A stretch of DNA of 64,000 nt from CAZICM01 sp964537685 (GTDB lineage: Bacteria; Myxococcota_A; Polyangia; Polyangiales; Polyangiaceae): positions 111,768 to 175,767 of the forward strand of contig CAZICM010000017.1 in the NCBI GenBank assembly GCA_964537685.1, given 5' to 3'. The stretch's first letter is position 1; each line of letters starts with the position of its first letter. This document shows, one piece after another, positions 52,417 to 61,707 of the stretch. Position numbers and translations under genes: made by a program. The notes under the pieces were generated by a model. That model saw nothing but the letters and a program-made list of their open reading frames with translations, had not been told where the DNA came from and ran no database searches.

Positions 52417-54761
52417 TGGTCGATGCCCAAGATCGCGCCCGCGAAGAATTCTTTTCTGAGGCGCAGGAAATTATCGAAGGCTTGGGACGCGATTTGCTCG
52501 CGCTCGATGAGTCACAGCGATCGGGCAAAGTCGATCCGGATCTGATCAACGACATCTTCCGGGCCGTGCATACGCTCAAGGGCGTAGCGGGCATTTTCGG
52601 CGCGAACCGGGTAAGCGCGCTATCGCACGAGCTCGAGAATTTGCTCGATAGATTAAGGCTGGGACGGGCCGAGCTTACGCCCGCGGTGCTTGTTCTTTTG
52701 TTTCGTTCGGTCGAGCTATACGGCCGGATTCTGCAGACGGAAAAAGACGGGCGCGATCAGCCTTTGCCCGAATTTGAAGAGCTGGTCAGGCAGCTCGGGG
52801 CAGCGACCAAAGGAGGACAAGAACCGCCGAGTTCACAGCAATACGAACTCGATCAGAATCTGCTGGCTGTCCTCACCGAATACGAAGAGCACAGGCTGCG
52901 CACGAATATCGCGCAGGGAATGACGCTATTTAGGCTGCGTGTGCAGTTTCAGCTCACGACCATCGACAGCGCCCTCGATGAGCTGAAGGCCAAAGCCAAG
53001 CCCTACGGCGAGATCATTACTTATTTGCCGACGGGCGCCGGAGCCGATGCCGAGTCCATCGAGCTCGATATCGTAATGGCCGCCAAGCATTCGATTTCCG
53101 AGCTCCGCGCCGCGCTTGGCCAAAGCAATGTGGAAGTCGACGAGATTCCAAGGCGCATCACTCCCGAACCGCCCACGAGGAATTCCCTGCCTCCTCCTCA
53201 AGCGGCGCCTGACACGCATGCGTCCGTGCCCGCGCCGGCTGCGCCTTCCCTGGCACCCGCGCCCGCCGCTCCCGCAGCCGCACAATCGGCGGATCCGGCT
53301 CAAACACAAGCAGCGGGAAATAAAGCCGATTTAGGGACAATTAAGTCTGTAGCCCAGACGGTGCGCGTCGATATCCACAAGCTCGATCGCCTGATGAATA
53401 TCGTGGGCGAGCTTGCGATTGTCTGTACATCGCTGGGACGCGTTGTTGAAGAGCTTCGGGCAACGCGGGCCGATCGCGAACTCGCATCGAACTTACACAG
53501 GCTTCAGCGCGCCTTTGACCGGCATCTCGATTCGATGCAGCAAGGGATTCTCGAAGTGCGCATGGTGCCCTTGGGCCAGGTATTTGACCGCCTCGCGCGC
53601 GTCGTCCGGCAGATCAGCCGCGAGGCCGACAAGATGGTGAATCTGGTGATCACCGGTGCCGAGACAGAAGTGGACAAGCTCATCGTCGAAGAGCTGAGCG
53701 ATCCATTGATGCACATGATGCGCAACGCCATCGATCATGGCATCGAGCCCAAACAGGAAAGGCTTCATGTGGGCAAGCCGGCCGTGGGGACGATTGCGCT
53801 GAATGCCTTCCAAAAAGGCAATCACGTCGTCATCGAAATTCAGGACGATGGCAAAGGCATCCCGACAGAAAGGCTTGTGGAAGCGGCGATCCGGCGAGGC
53901 GTACTCACGCCCGAGGACGCGCGCATGACAGGCAAGCGCGAGATTTTAAATTTGGTGTTTGTGCCCGGACTCACGACCAAACAAGAGGTCAGCAGCCTGT
54001 CGGGGCGCGGCGTCGGCATGGACGTCGTGAAGACCAATATCAGCCGGCTCGGCGGCGTAATCGATTTGCAGAGCGAGCAGGGAATCGGGACGAAATTCAC
54101 GATTACGCTGCCCATTACGCTCGCCATTATCAGCGCGCTCATCGTGCGCATCGCCGACAGGCTTTTCGCGATTCCGCTGGCCAATGTGCAGGAAGCCATT
54201 GTTCTCGATGAATCCACGGTGCGGATCATCGACAACCGCGAAGTCGTAACGCTCCGGGGCAATACGCTTCAGCTCTGTTATCTGGCGCGGTTATTTGGCT
54301 TAAATCCAAGCATCCGCATGCATCAGGGAAGTCCGGCGGCAGGCATGTCGCGCGCCCTGGAACAGGCCACGCCGCAGCGCGGCGGTTTTGGAGCAGTCGT
54401 CGGAGGGCATACGAGCCTGAGCCGCGACATGCAGCGCAAAGAAGGCAGGACGGTCTTCGATCAAAGGCGCGCCGCTCAGAACCAATCGATGAGAATTTCA
54501 ATGTCGCGGCAGTACATCGTGGTGACGGCGGTGGGCAGCCGAAGGCTTGGCCTCGTGGTCGACACGCTGATCGGCGAGCAGGACGTGGTGATTAAAGCGC
54601 TTGGCCCCTCGCTTAAAAATGTCCGCGGTTTTGCGGGCGCGACAGAGCTTGGCGATCAGCGGCTCGCACTGGTGCTGGATACGCCGGCGCTCATTGAAGA
54701 AATGCACGCGGGCACCGAACGGGGGCGCCCGGCATCCGACTCGAGGGGTTCTCATGGCTAA
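52416..54761 (+). CDS. cheA: Chemotaxis-type histidine kinase CheA
   Basis: 781-aa cytoplasmic kinase. Hpt domain with phosphorylated His52 in AVHTLKGVAGIFG. A region at ~150-235 resembles the second P-type domain. A Pro/Ala linker, dimerisation domain (VRVDIHKLDRLMNIVGEL), HATPase with N box HMMRNAIDHGIEPK, G boxes IQDDGKGIP and GRGVGMDVV, and a C-terminal CheW-like domain follow. All catalytic elements are present. Starts on the stop of the receiver gene and overlaps the following cheW by 8 bases. Confidence 0.94.
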   Translation: MVDAQDRAREEFFSEAQEIIEGLGRDLLALDESQRSGKVDPDLINDIFRAVHTLKGVAGIFGANRVSALSHELENLLDRLRLGRAELTPAVLVLLFRSVELYGRILQTEKDGRDQPLPEFEELVRQLGAATKGGQEPPSSQQYELDQNLLAVLTEYEEHRLRTNIAQGMTLFRLRVQFQLTTIDSALDELKAKAKPYGEIITYLPTGAGADAESIELDIVMAAKHSISELRAALGQSNVEVDEIPRRITPEPPTRNSLPPPQAAPDTHASVPAPAAPSLAPAPAAPAAAQSADPAQTQAAGNKADLGTIKSVAQTVRVDIHKLDRLMNIVGELAIVCTSLGRVVEELRATRADRELASNLHRLQRAFDRHLDSMQQGILEVRMVPLGQVFDRLARVVRQISREADKMVNLVITGAETEVDKLIVEELSDPLMHMMRNAIDHGIEPKQERLHVGKPAVGTIALNAFQKGNHVVIEIQDDGKGIPTERLVEAAIRRGVLTPEDARMTGKREILNLVFVPGLTTKQEVSSLSGRGVGMDVVKTNISRLGGVIDLQSEQGIGTKFTITLPITLAIISALIVRIADRLFAIPLANVQEAIVLDESTVRIIDNREVVTLRGNTLQLCYLARLFGLNPSIRMHQGSPAAGMSRALEQATPQRGGFGAVVGGHTSLSRDMQRKEGRTVFDQRRAAQNQSMRISMSRQYIVVTAVGSRRLGLVVDTLIGEQDVVIKALGPSLKNVRGFAGATELGDQRLALVLDTPALIEEMHAGTERGRPASDSRGSHG

Positions 54762-55293
54762 TTTGGCTCGCCGTTCGCCTCAGGGCGGAGCTGTTCAGAA
54801 GCGCACCCATCAGACCGATCGGGGACCCCGCACCGAGTATCTGGCCTTCAAGCTGGCCGGTGAAACCTATGCCACGCCGGTCGCGCTGATCCGCGAAATT
54901 CTAAAGCCGCCGCTGCTCACGCCCGTGCCCCGCGCCCCCCGTTCGGTGATGGGCATCGTGAGCGTGCGCGGCCAAGTCGTCACCGTCGTGGACCTGCGCA
55001 GCCGCCTGCGCCTGCCGGAAATGCCTCAGACCCGCAAGACGAGAATTTTGCTTGTGAGCGCGACAGGCGGAGAAACGCTGGGGCTGTTTGTCGACGAAGT
55101 GCTTCAGGTTTATCGTTTGGCGACGAGCGAGATTGAGCTGGCCGTGAGTGCGCTGGGCGGCGAAGTCGCGCCGTATATCTCGGGAATTGCAAGGCCGGCA
55201 GCGATGCTCTCACCCGGCGTGGGCAAGCAGCCGGGGCTCACGGAATCATCGGTGATTATCCTGCTCGACCTGCTGGCCGTGCTTTCAATGTGA
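54754..55293 (+). CDS. cheW: CheW-like coupling protein 1
   Basis: 179-aa scaffold protein linking receptors to CheA. After a basic ~25-residue tail the CheW fold starts with TEYLAFKLAGETYATPV and has VPRAPRSVMGIVSVRGQVVTVVDLR (read in parts), then GLFVDEVLQV and LDLLAVL. ATG 54754 has GAGG upstream and sits inside the end of cheA, so the two are translationally coupled. It is probably specialised relative to the second CheW that follows. Confidence 0.9.
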   Translation: MANLARRSPQGGAVQKRTHQTDRGPRTEYLAFKLAGETYATPVALIREILKPPLLTPVPRAPRSVMGIVSVRGQVVTVVDLRSRLRLPEMPQTRKTRILLVSATGGETLGLFVDEVLQVYRLATSEIELAVSALGGEVAPYISGIARPAAMLSPGVGKQPGLTESSVIILLDLLAVLSM

Positions 55294-55359
55294 GCTGTTT
55301 GGTGTTGGCAATTGGCTGTTGTTGTTTGGAACTATTGACGTTTGCGGAGGGAAGTCGTG

Positions 55360-55878
55360 ATGCATGACCATGGGCAGCGCCATCGGCCTGATCCGCAGAA
55401 AAGCCTGGTTGAGTTCATTGTGGGCGATGTGCACTATGCGATTGATATCGCGCATGTGCGCGAGATCGTGAATCCGCTTGTGGTGACGCCGCTTCCTCAC
55501 ACGCCCATGGAGGTTGTGGGTGTTGCCGATCACCGCGGCGAAGTTGTTCCCATTGTGGATCTGCGCGTGCGTTTTGGACTTCCGCCGGCCGACGCGACGC
55601 GGACCACAAAATGGATTTTGCTCAACAAGCCCGAAAAGAGCGAGCGTCCGGGTGCGCCCGAGAAAACAAGAGGATTGATTGGGCTAATCGTCGATGCAGT
55701 CACGGAAGTGTTTGGCGTCACCAACGAAGAATTCCGCAGAACGCCTGAAAACAGCCGCCACACCGATGTCCGCGGGATTGCCGGCGTGGTCACCCACAAC
55801 GGCATGCTCACCTTTGTGCTGGATAACGCGCGCATCTTTGAAATGGTCGATTCGCTTTCCGTGCCGGAGTTTGTGTGA
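55360..55878 (+). CDS. cheW: CheW-like coupling protein 2
   Basis: 172-aa CheW-fold protein: SLVEFIVGDVHYAIDIAHVREIV, PLPHTPMEVVGVADHRGEVVPIVDLR (read in parts), GLIVDAVTEVFGV and LDNARIFEM. ATG 55360 has GGAGG 9 bases upstream. Compared with CheW 1 it contains an insert KPEKSERPGAPEKTRG in the middle. Two CheW proteins in one operon suggest two receptor arrangements or a layered array. Its stop overlaps the start of the HEAT gene (GTGTGA). Confidence 0.9.
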   Translation: MHDHGQRHRPDPQKSLVEFIVGDVHYAIDIAHVREIVNPLVVTPLPHTPMEVVGVADHRGEVVPIVDLRVRFGLPPADATRTTKWILLNKPEKSERPGAPEKTRGLIGLIVDAVTEVFGVTNEEFRRTPENSRHTDVRGIAGVVTHNGMLTFVLDNARIFEMVDSLSVPEFV

Positions 55879-58154
55879 CGCAACCGCGCGAGCGCGCCCT
55901 GTCCATTCAGGCGCTTTCCCAGGCGCTGGACGCGCCGGACGCGGAAGAGCGCCGGCAGGCGACAACTCATTTGGGCGAGCTTGAACTCCGGGATGCGCTG
56001 CCGCTTTTGATGCGGGCGCTGGGCGATTCGGATTGGCGGGTCCGCAAAGAAGCGACCATTGGGGCGCGGGCATTTATGCCCGACCGGATGCTCTCGGCGG
56101 CGCTGATTGAAGCGCTAAGCCAAGGAGAAAATGTCGGGCTTCGCAACGCGGCCGTGGAGGTCTTGGCCAGTTCGGGACATGCGACGGCGGTTGCGGTGGC
56201 CAACGCCATTTCGTCGCTGGATGAAGTGGGCCGCAAGCTCGCCGTAGAAGCGCTGGGCCGCTCGCGCGATCAAGCCGCGCTGGGACCGCTCGAGGCCGCG
56301 CTTTTTGATCAGGACGACAATGTCCGCCAAGCCGCCGTCGAAGCCATTGCATCGGTCGGCGCCGTTGCCGGTGAACCCGCCCATAAGCTTCTTTTGCGCT
56401 GTCTTCGCGACGAAGACCGCTTTATCCGGCTGGCCGCTCTGGAGGGCTTGAATTCACTCGGCGTCGCCATTTCGTGGACCGAACTTTCGCCTTTGCTGGC
56501 CGATCCAACAACCCGCACCGCGGCGCTTTTAGCAGCGGCGCTCGCCGAACATCCTCAGGCTCCGGCGGCGCTCGTGCGGGCATTGGTTTCGCTTCGCGGC
56601 GGGGCGTTTGCGCAAACCATGACGGCCCTCGCCAGGCTCGCCGAGGGCAAGCTGGCTTTTGATGTGGCCGCCGCCCTCCGCGTTCAAGGCCCCGAACTCA
56701 TTCACAAACTCGGTGAAATGGCGAAAGGCGCGCAAGGCGAACCCGATCATCTGCGGGCCGCGGCGCTTGTTCTCTCGGCCCTCGTATTTGCGCCGGGTAT
56801 CGCCGAGGTGGCCGTTGCCGCACTGGGCGAACATTCGCTTGCGAACGCGGCATCCCGCGCCTTGTCCATGCTGGGCACCACCGCGCTTGCCCCGCTTATC
56901 GAAAGGATTTCCTCGAGCGCTCCCACCGAGGAAGTCGTCGCTACACAGATTCGCGCCGCCTCCATCGATATCGCGGCAACCATCGCTCACGAACAGCCCG
57001 ATGCCTGTCACACCGAGCTTCCGCTGCTGCTCACGGCGCTCCGCCTGGCCGCCCGCGATCGCGAGCGGGAAGTCGCAACCAACGCCGTCTACGCCCTTTC
57101 GCATATCGGCAATGAGGCCGATCTCGGCTTAATGGCCGAGCTTCTGCTCAGTCCAGATCCCTCCGTTGCCTCGGCCGCCGAGTCCGCTCTCGCGACGCTC
57201 TCCAACCGCTGCCCCGAGCAGGCCGCGCTTCTGTGTAAAGACCTCATGCAGCAGGCGGTTCCCTCTCTGGCCGCGACGATTCTGCTCGGCGCGCTGACTT
57301 ACGACGACGACGCCCCGAAAAGCGCGCGCCGCGAACATTTGGCATTTCTATCGAATTGCGCAGCCTCCGGCGATGCCCGCACCCGCCGCGCCGCCATCAC
57401 AGCGCTCGCCCGCATTGGAGGACCTTTTGCCGGCGATGCGCTGACGGTGGCCCTCAGCGACGAGGATCGCGATGTTCAGCTCGAGGCGGCCCGCGCGCTG
57501 GGCAGGGTATGCGCCGACCCCAATGCGCTTCTCTTTTTCGACAGCGGCCCTCCCTCGGGTCCGCCTTCGTCCGACCGAATCCGCAAATCCGCAACCGATA
57601 TGCTCGATCTCCTGGAGCGCTCGGGCGACAGCGATTTGGTGGCGGCGGCCGTGCATGCGCTGGGCGACGAAATGACCACATGGAGTCCCGCTTCCATGCC
57701 GCCTTCCTCATCGGGCAAGGGTTCAGGGCGCAGCGTATCGATCTTTCCCGCCGACGACTTGGTGACAGCGCTCGCACCGCTTGCGGCCAAGGCTCCGAGC
57801 AGCGTCGCGATTGCCGCCGTCGATGCCTTGAGCCGCGCGCCCATCGGCACACCCGGCGCGATGAATGCATTGCTTTCGGCGCTGGGCCATCCCAATCCGG
57901 CCGTCGTAAAAGCCGCAATGCTAAAACTCGACGTAAATGATGTAACACGCGATCGAATTGCGCGCTGTTTGGAGCATCTCTCGCATGAAATCCGGGGCCT
58001 TGCGGTGGAAATGCTGACCGGCGAAGGCAATGCAAAAATACGGCGCCGATTCGAGGAAACGCTGCGCAAGGAGCAGCATGCCGAGGTGCGGGAAGCCATT
58101 GAGCGGGCGTTGATGCTGATACCCACATCCAATGGGCGCGGGGATTCGCCGTGA
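55875..58154 (+). CDS. HEAT-repeat protein of the chemosensory operon
   Basis: 759-aa alpha-solenoid made of about 20 HEAT/PBS-lyase-type repeats (for example LPLLMRALGDSDWRVRKEA, GLRNAAVEVLASSGHATA, ALFDQDDNVRQAAVEAIAS, ALSDEDRDVQLEAARALG). There are no catalytic residues or transmembrane helices. A low-complexity Ser/Pro stretch interrupts the repeats near residue 620. GTG start overlaps the cheW stop and its own stop overlaps cheR (GTGA), so it is a true operon member. HEAT proteins occur in several delta-proteobacterial che clusters; a scaffold role linking CheA or CheR to other partners is inference. Confidence 0.85.
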   Translation: MTQPRERALSIQALSQALDAPDAEERRQATTHLGELELRDALPLLMRALGDSDWRVRKEATIGARAFMPDRMLSAALIEALSQGENVGLRNAAVEVLASSGHATAVAVANAISSLDEVGRKLAVEALGRSRDQAALGPLEAALFDQDDNVRQAAVEAIASVGAVAGEPAHKLLLRCLRDEDRFIRLAALEGLNSLGVAISWTELSPLLADPTTRTAALLAAALAEHPQAPAALVRALVSLRGGAFAQTMTALARLAEGKLAFDVAAALRVQGPELIHKLGEMAKGAQGEPDHLRAAALVLSALVFAPGIAEVAVAALGEHSLANAASRALSMLGTTALAPLIERISSSAPTEEVVATQIRAASIDIAATIAHEQPDACHTELPLLLTALRLAARDREREVATNAVYALSHIGNEADLGLMAELLLSPDPSVASAAESALATLSNRCPEQAALLCKDLMQQAVPSLAATILLGALTYDDDAPKSARREHLAFLSNCAASGDARTRRAAITALARIGGPFAGDALTVALSDEDRDVQLEAARALGRVCADPNALLFFDSGPPSGPPSSDRIRKSATDMLDLLERSGDSDLVAAAVHALGDEMTTWSPASMPPSSSGKGSGRSVSIFPADDLVTALAPLAAKAPSSVAIAAVDALSRAPIGTPGAMNALLSALGHPNPAVVKAAMLKLDVNDVTRDRIARCLEHLSHEIRGLAVEMLTGEGNAKIRRRFEETLRKEQHAEVREAIERALMLIPTSNGRGDSP

Positions 58155-59053
58155 CCCGCGGGCATGACGAAATTCGATTGGAAGCCAGCGAGTTTCGCCT
58201 GCTGCGGGATTTATTTAATTCATTTTCGGGCCTGTATTTCGGACCGGATTCACGTCCTGTGCTCGAGAGGCGTTTGCGCGAGCGCTTGGCGGTGCATCAC
58301 CTTCGTAGTTTTAGCGAATACTATCAGCGTTTTTTTCAAAATGGCGGGAAGACCGAACTCGAAGAGGCCATCGAATTGGTGGCGATTCATGAGACTTATT
58401 TTTTTCGCGAGGATTATCAGCTCGAAGCATTAAAAAATAAAATCTTGCCGACTTTGCTTTCGGGGCCTGGCAATCGCTCCCGTTTATCGATTTGGAGCGC
58501 GGGCTGCTCCACGGGCGAAGAGGTGTATTCCATTGCGATTGCCGTGCGCGAATCGGGGCTCGATCGCAAATGCGATATCCGGGTATTTGGCAGTGATATT
58601 TCGCGTAAGGCGCTGGCGGTGGCGAGGCGCGGGGTCTATGGGAAATCGGCTTTCCGGGCGACGCCCACCGAAATCCGTAAACGGTATTTCAATGCTCATT
58701 TCGATGGAGCCCAGGTGGGCGACGAAATTCGATCGCTTTGCTCATTTGGCCAATTGAATTTAATGGATACGCCGCGCACCGCGATCGTCGGCCGGGTGGA
58801 TGTTATTTTTTGCCGCAATGTGCTTATTTATTTCGATGAAGTTTCGCGGCGCCGCGTGATTGAAACGTTTTATGAACGATTAAATCCTGGAGGTTTTTTA
58901 TTGCTGGGCCATTCGGAATCTCTTCACAATATTTCTACGGCTTTTGAGCTCTGTCATTTGCGCGAGGATCTGGTGTACCGAAAGCCGAATTGGGCATTGC
59001 GGCTCGACTTGTCCAATGGCGATTCCGGGTCGGATTCCGGGAGCAATTTATGA
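58151..59053 (+). CDS. cheR: CheR-type protein-glutamate methyltransferase
   Basis: 300-aa SAM-dependent enzyme methylating glutamates on chemoreceptors. N-terminal helical domain (residues ~10-80), then HETYFFRE, SAM motif IWSAGCSTGEEVYSIAI, FGSDIS, FNLMD-like QLNLMDTP, and DVIFCRNVLIYFDE, the family hallmark. There is no TPR extension, unlike FrzF. GTG start overlaps the HEAT stop, and the cheB ATG overlaps its stop. Its receptor substrate is not encoded in the window. Confidence 0.92.
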   Translation: MTRGHDEIRLEASEFRLLRDLFNSFSGLYFGPDSRPVLERRLRERLAVHHLRSFSEYYQRFFQNGGKTELEEAIELVAIHETYFFREDYQLEALKNKILPTLLSGPGNRSRLSIWSAGCSTGEEVYSIAIAVRESGLDRKCDIRVFGSDISRKALAVARRGVYGKSAFRATPTEIRKRYFNAHFDGAQVGDEIRSLCSFGQLNLMDTPRTAIVGRVDVIFCRNVLIYFDEVSRRRVIETFYERLNPGGFLLLGHSESLHNISTAFELCHLREDLVYRKPNWALRLDLSNGDSGSDSGSNL

Positions 59054-60141
59054 GCTCCGATAAGCTTCGCGTTCTGGTCGTCGATGATTCGGCGCATTCG
59101 CGCAGGAGTATTGCCGATATTTTAGAGGGCACCGATGAGGTGGATGTGGTGGGAAAGGCGGCCGATGGCGAGGAGGCTCTGAAGCTTGTCTCTTCGCTCA
59201 AGCCGGATGTGATTACGCTCGATCTCGAAATGCCCAAAATGGATGGGTTTACGTTTTTGCGCATTTTGATGGTGAAGCAGCCCACGCCTGTCATTGTGGT
59301 GTCGAGTTATGCGAATAAAGAGAATGTGTTTAAGGCGCTCGAATTCGGCGCTATCGATTTTGTGGCAAAGCCCGATCGTCAGTTTGCCCCGGAGGGTGCC
59401 GTTAAGCGGGAATTGATTCAAAAGGTTTTTTTGGTTCGTCATTTAAAAGCGATTGGTCCTTCTCCTGGTTTAATTGGCCGGCCTGGTTCTTCGGTGGTTC
59501 CGCCTTCGGGGGGACGTGGTGCTCAGGGGCGTTCTTTGTCGTTGCCGCTTCGTTATTTGGTGGGGATTGCTTCTTCGACGGGTGGGCCTTCGGCGCTGGT
59601 GGATTTGTTGTCGAGGCTGCCAGAGCGTATTCCTGCGGCGATTTTAATCGCTCAGCATATGCCGGATAAGTTTACGAAGACCTTTGCGGAGCGTTTGGAT
59701 AAGAGGGGGCCGCTTCGGGTGTTCGAGGCGGAGGATGGGATGCCGGTGCTTTCAAGGCATGCCTATATTTGTCCGGGTAAGATGTGTATGGATGTGGGGG
59801 TTGTTCCTGGTTCGGGTTCGGGGGTGACGGCCGAGCTTCGTTTGAGGGTTGGGGCGCCTCTTCCTTCCGATCGTTATGTGCCCAGTGGGGATCGTTTGCT
59901 TCAGAGTGTCGCGGCGGTGGCGGGTACTCGAGCGGTGGGGGTTATTTTAACGGGGATGGGGGACGATGGGATGCATGGGGCGCGGGCTATTCGGGCGTCT
60001 CATGGGAAGGTGATTGCGGAGAGTGAGGAGACGGCTGTTGTGTATGGAATGCCGGGGGCGGCGGTGAAGGCGGGGGTGGTGGATGATGTGTTGCCTTTGC
60101 CTTTGATTGGGAATTTTTTGGCGACGCTCGGTCAAAACTAA
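59050..60141 (+). CDS. cheB: CheB-type protein-glutamate methylesterase
   Basis: 363-aa two-domain enzyme. Receiver with Asp12-Asp13 and phosphoacceptor Asp58 (VITLDLEMPKMDG), then a linker and a methylesterase domain with triad Ser176 (IASSTGGP), His203 (IAQHMP) and Asp (ILTGMGDDGM). ATG 59050 overlaps the cheR stop. From about 59450 to the end the coding strand becomes strongly rich in G and T at the expense of C and A, unlike the rest of the operon. The stop is immediately next to the stop of the convergent gene (0-base gap). Confidence 0.93.
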   Translation: MSSDKLRVLVVDDSAHSRRSIADILEGTDEVDVVGKAADGEEALKLVSSLKPDVITLDLEMPKMDGFTFLRILMVKQPTPVIVVSSYANKENVFKALEFGAIDFVAKPDRQFAPEGAVKRELIQKVFLVRHLKAIGPSPGLIGRPGSSVVPPSGGRGAQGRSLSLPLRYLVGIASSTGGPSALVDLLSRLPERIPAAILIAQHMPDKFTKTFAERLDKRGPLRVFEAEDGMPVLSRHAYICPGKMCMDVGVVPGSGSGVTAELRLRVGAPLPSDRYVPSGDRLLQSVAAVAGTRAVGVILTGMGDDGMHGARAIRASHGKVIAESEETAVVYGMPGAAVKAGVVDDVLPLPLIGNFLATLGQN

Positions 60142-61002
60142 TTAATGCTTCACGGAGATGTCGGCGAGCGCCATTCGGGCGTCATTGATAAATGAGCTGT
60201 CAGGGAAGCGGCGTATAAACGATCTCAATGTGTTTTTGGCGTCGTTCCATGCCTGAATGTCGATATAACATTCGGCCAATAAGAATGTGGCGTCGTCCAT
60301 TATTTCTTTGTCGGATGATGCTTCGGATAAATTCATAAGCATTGGTATTGCATCGCGTTGGCGTCCAAGTTTTTTATAGGCTTTGGCGAGATGTAATCGT
60401 GCCGCCGGAGAATGGCCCGCGTTTTCTTTGAAGCGTAGCGATTCTTCAAGGGCTGTCGCGGCTTCATGCCAGCGCCCCGTCCGAACATGGTCAAGTCCAA
60501 TTTGATAGGATTTTACCGAAAGCTCGGCCCGGGCATTGTCCACCGCGTCGCTGAAGAAGGCGAGTTCGGCCCGGGATAGGGGCTCTTTGCGCACGGCTTC
60601 ATAGCCGTCGATTACGTCTTGGCGGCGCTGGGCCCGGATGAGTTCGTAAAAGGCCGCCGCCGCGCTTTCGGCCCGCGCTCGGTCATCCCGGTCGCGCTGC
60701 ATTTCTTTGATGTCGTTTTCAAGCTTCGCGAGTTTTTCACGGGCGCCTTTGGTTTCGGCTTGAACCGCGTCGATGCGCGCGTCCCAGGCCAATTTGATGA
60801 CCCCGATCACGACCACCACCGATATGAAATATGCGGCCGCGCTGTTTAAAAATGCCCGGCGCTCAAAGCTCGCCTGGCGCTTGGCCATGCTCTTTAAGTC
60901 GGCCGATAAACCGCTCGTCAAATTGTTTGTCTTAATCATAAGCCCGCGGGATTCAACGATCTCTCGCTTGATTTCCCGCAGCTCGTCGTTCCAGTCATCC
61001 AT
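60142..61002 (-). CDS. Membrane-anchored coiled-coil/TPR protein
   Basis: 286-aa protein. Residues 1-50 are charged and cytoplasmic (WNDELREIKREIVESRG). One transmembrane helix is SAAAYFISVVVVIGVIKLAW at ~55-75. A coiled coil follows (ARIDAVQAETKGAREKLAKL and on), then three to four TPRs (YQIGLDHVRTGRWHEAATALEESL, ARLHLAKAYKKLGRQRDAIP, ATFLLAECYIDIQAWNDAKNTL, read in parts). The final part resembles the TPR tail of YbgF/CpoB proteins. ATG 61002 is preferred over ATG 61059. Divergent from efp. Function unknown; an envelope scaffold is plausible. Confidence 0.72.
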   Translation of the reverse strand: MDDWNDELREIKREIVESRGLMIKTNNLTSGLSADLKSMAKRQASFERRAFLNSAAAYFISVVVVIGVIKLAWDARIDAVQAETKGAREKLAKLENDIKEMQRDRDDRARAESAAAAFYELIRAQRRQDVIDGYEAVRKEPLSRAELAFFSDAVDNARAELSVKSYQIGLDHVRTGRWHEAATALEESLRFKENAGHSPAARLHLAKAYKKLGRQRDAIPMLMNLSEASSDKEIMDDATFLLAECYIDIQAWNDAKNTLRSFIRRFPDSSFINDARMALADISVKH

Positions 61003-61135
61003 GTTGGCTTGGAATTCTCCACGGCCTCCGCAAATCACTCTGTGCGGATAGCCCCGCATTGTGTTAATGGGCGCGCCTGCTCAGGAACAATCACTTTATC
61101 AGTTTGAGAGCGCGCAACGCTTTCAGGTGACAGCA

Positions 61136-61699
61136 ATGGATACGACTGACATTCGAAAAGGCCTAAAAATCATGGTGGATGGTCAGGCCTACATCGTTAT
61201 CGAGGCCCAATTTGTGAAGCCAGGCAAGGGGCAGGCTTTCACTCGGGTGAAGATCCGCAATCTGGAGTCGGGCTCCGTGCTCGAGCGGACCTATAAATCC
61301 GGTGAGAAGGTGGAGCTCGCGGATGTGGAAGAGCGCGCGATGCAATACATCTATCCCGAGGGCCAGGATTTTGTGTTTATGGAGCCGAATTCAGGCGAAC
61401 AGATCACGATTTCAGGCGACAAAATCGGCGATGATTCGCGCTGGCTCAGCGATGGGATGAGCATCAATGTGACGCTGCTCAAGGGTGCGCCGATCGGTGT
61501 TTCGCTGCCGCCTCATGTCGTTCTGCAAATTGTGTCGAGCGAGCCCGGTATTAAGGGCGATACGGCGAGCGGCGCGACCAAGCCCGCGACTTTATCGACG
61601 GGTGCGGTGGTGAACGTGCCTTTGTTTATTCAAGAGGGCGAGTGGATTAAGGTCGATACGGTCGATGGAAAGTATTTGGAGCGCGTAAATAAGCGCTAA
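61136..61699 (+). CDS. efp: Elongation factor P
   Basis: 187-aa translation factor that relieves ribosome stalling at polyproline. Three beta-barrel domains. The tip loop KPGKGQAFTRVK carries Lys31, the residue modified by beta-lysylation or related routes in Lys-type EF-P. YPEGQDFVFMEP, LPPHVVLQIVSSEPGIKGDTASG and GAVVNVPLFIQEGEWIKVDT (read in parts) are conserved. ATG 61136 has AGGTGA 6 bases upstream; the longer frame is not needed. The Pro-rich proteins encoded nearby (for example the PPSPPSPPSP tract near 9.1 kb) are expected clients. Confidence 0.95.
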   Translation: MDTTDIRKGLKIMVDGQAYIVIEAQFVKPGKGQAFTRVKIRNLESGSVLERTYKSGEKVELADVEERAMQYIYPEGQDFVFMEPNSGEQITISGDKIGDDSRWLSDGMSINVTLLKGAPIGVSLPPHVVLQIVSSEPGIKGDTASGATKPATLSTGAVVNVPLFIQEGEWIKVDTVDGKYLERVNKR

Positions 61700-61707
61700 T
61701 TTTGCCT

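Noticed and set aside
58151..59053. Chemosensory genes as the Frz system
   Set aside because: CheR lacks the TPR tail of FrzF, CheA lacks a fused receiver, and there is no FrzCD-like receptor; it is a different che cluster.
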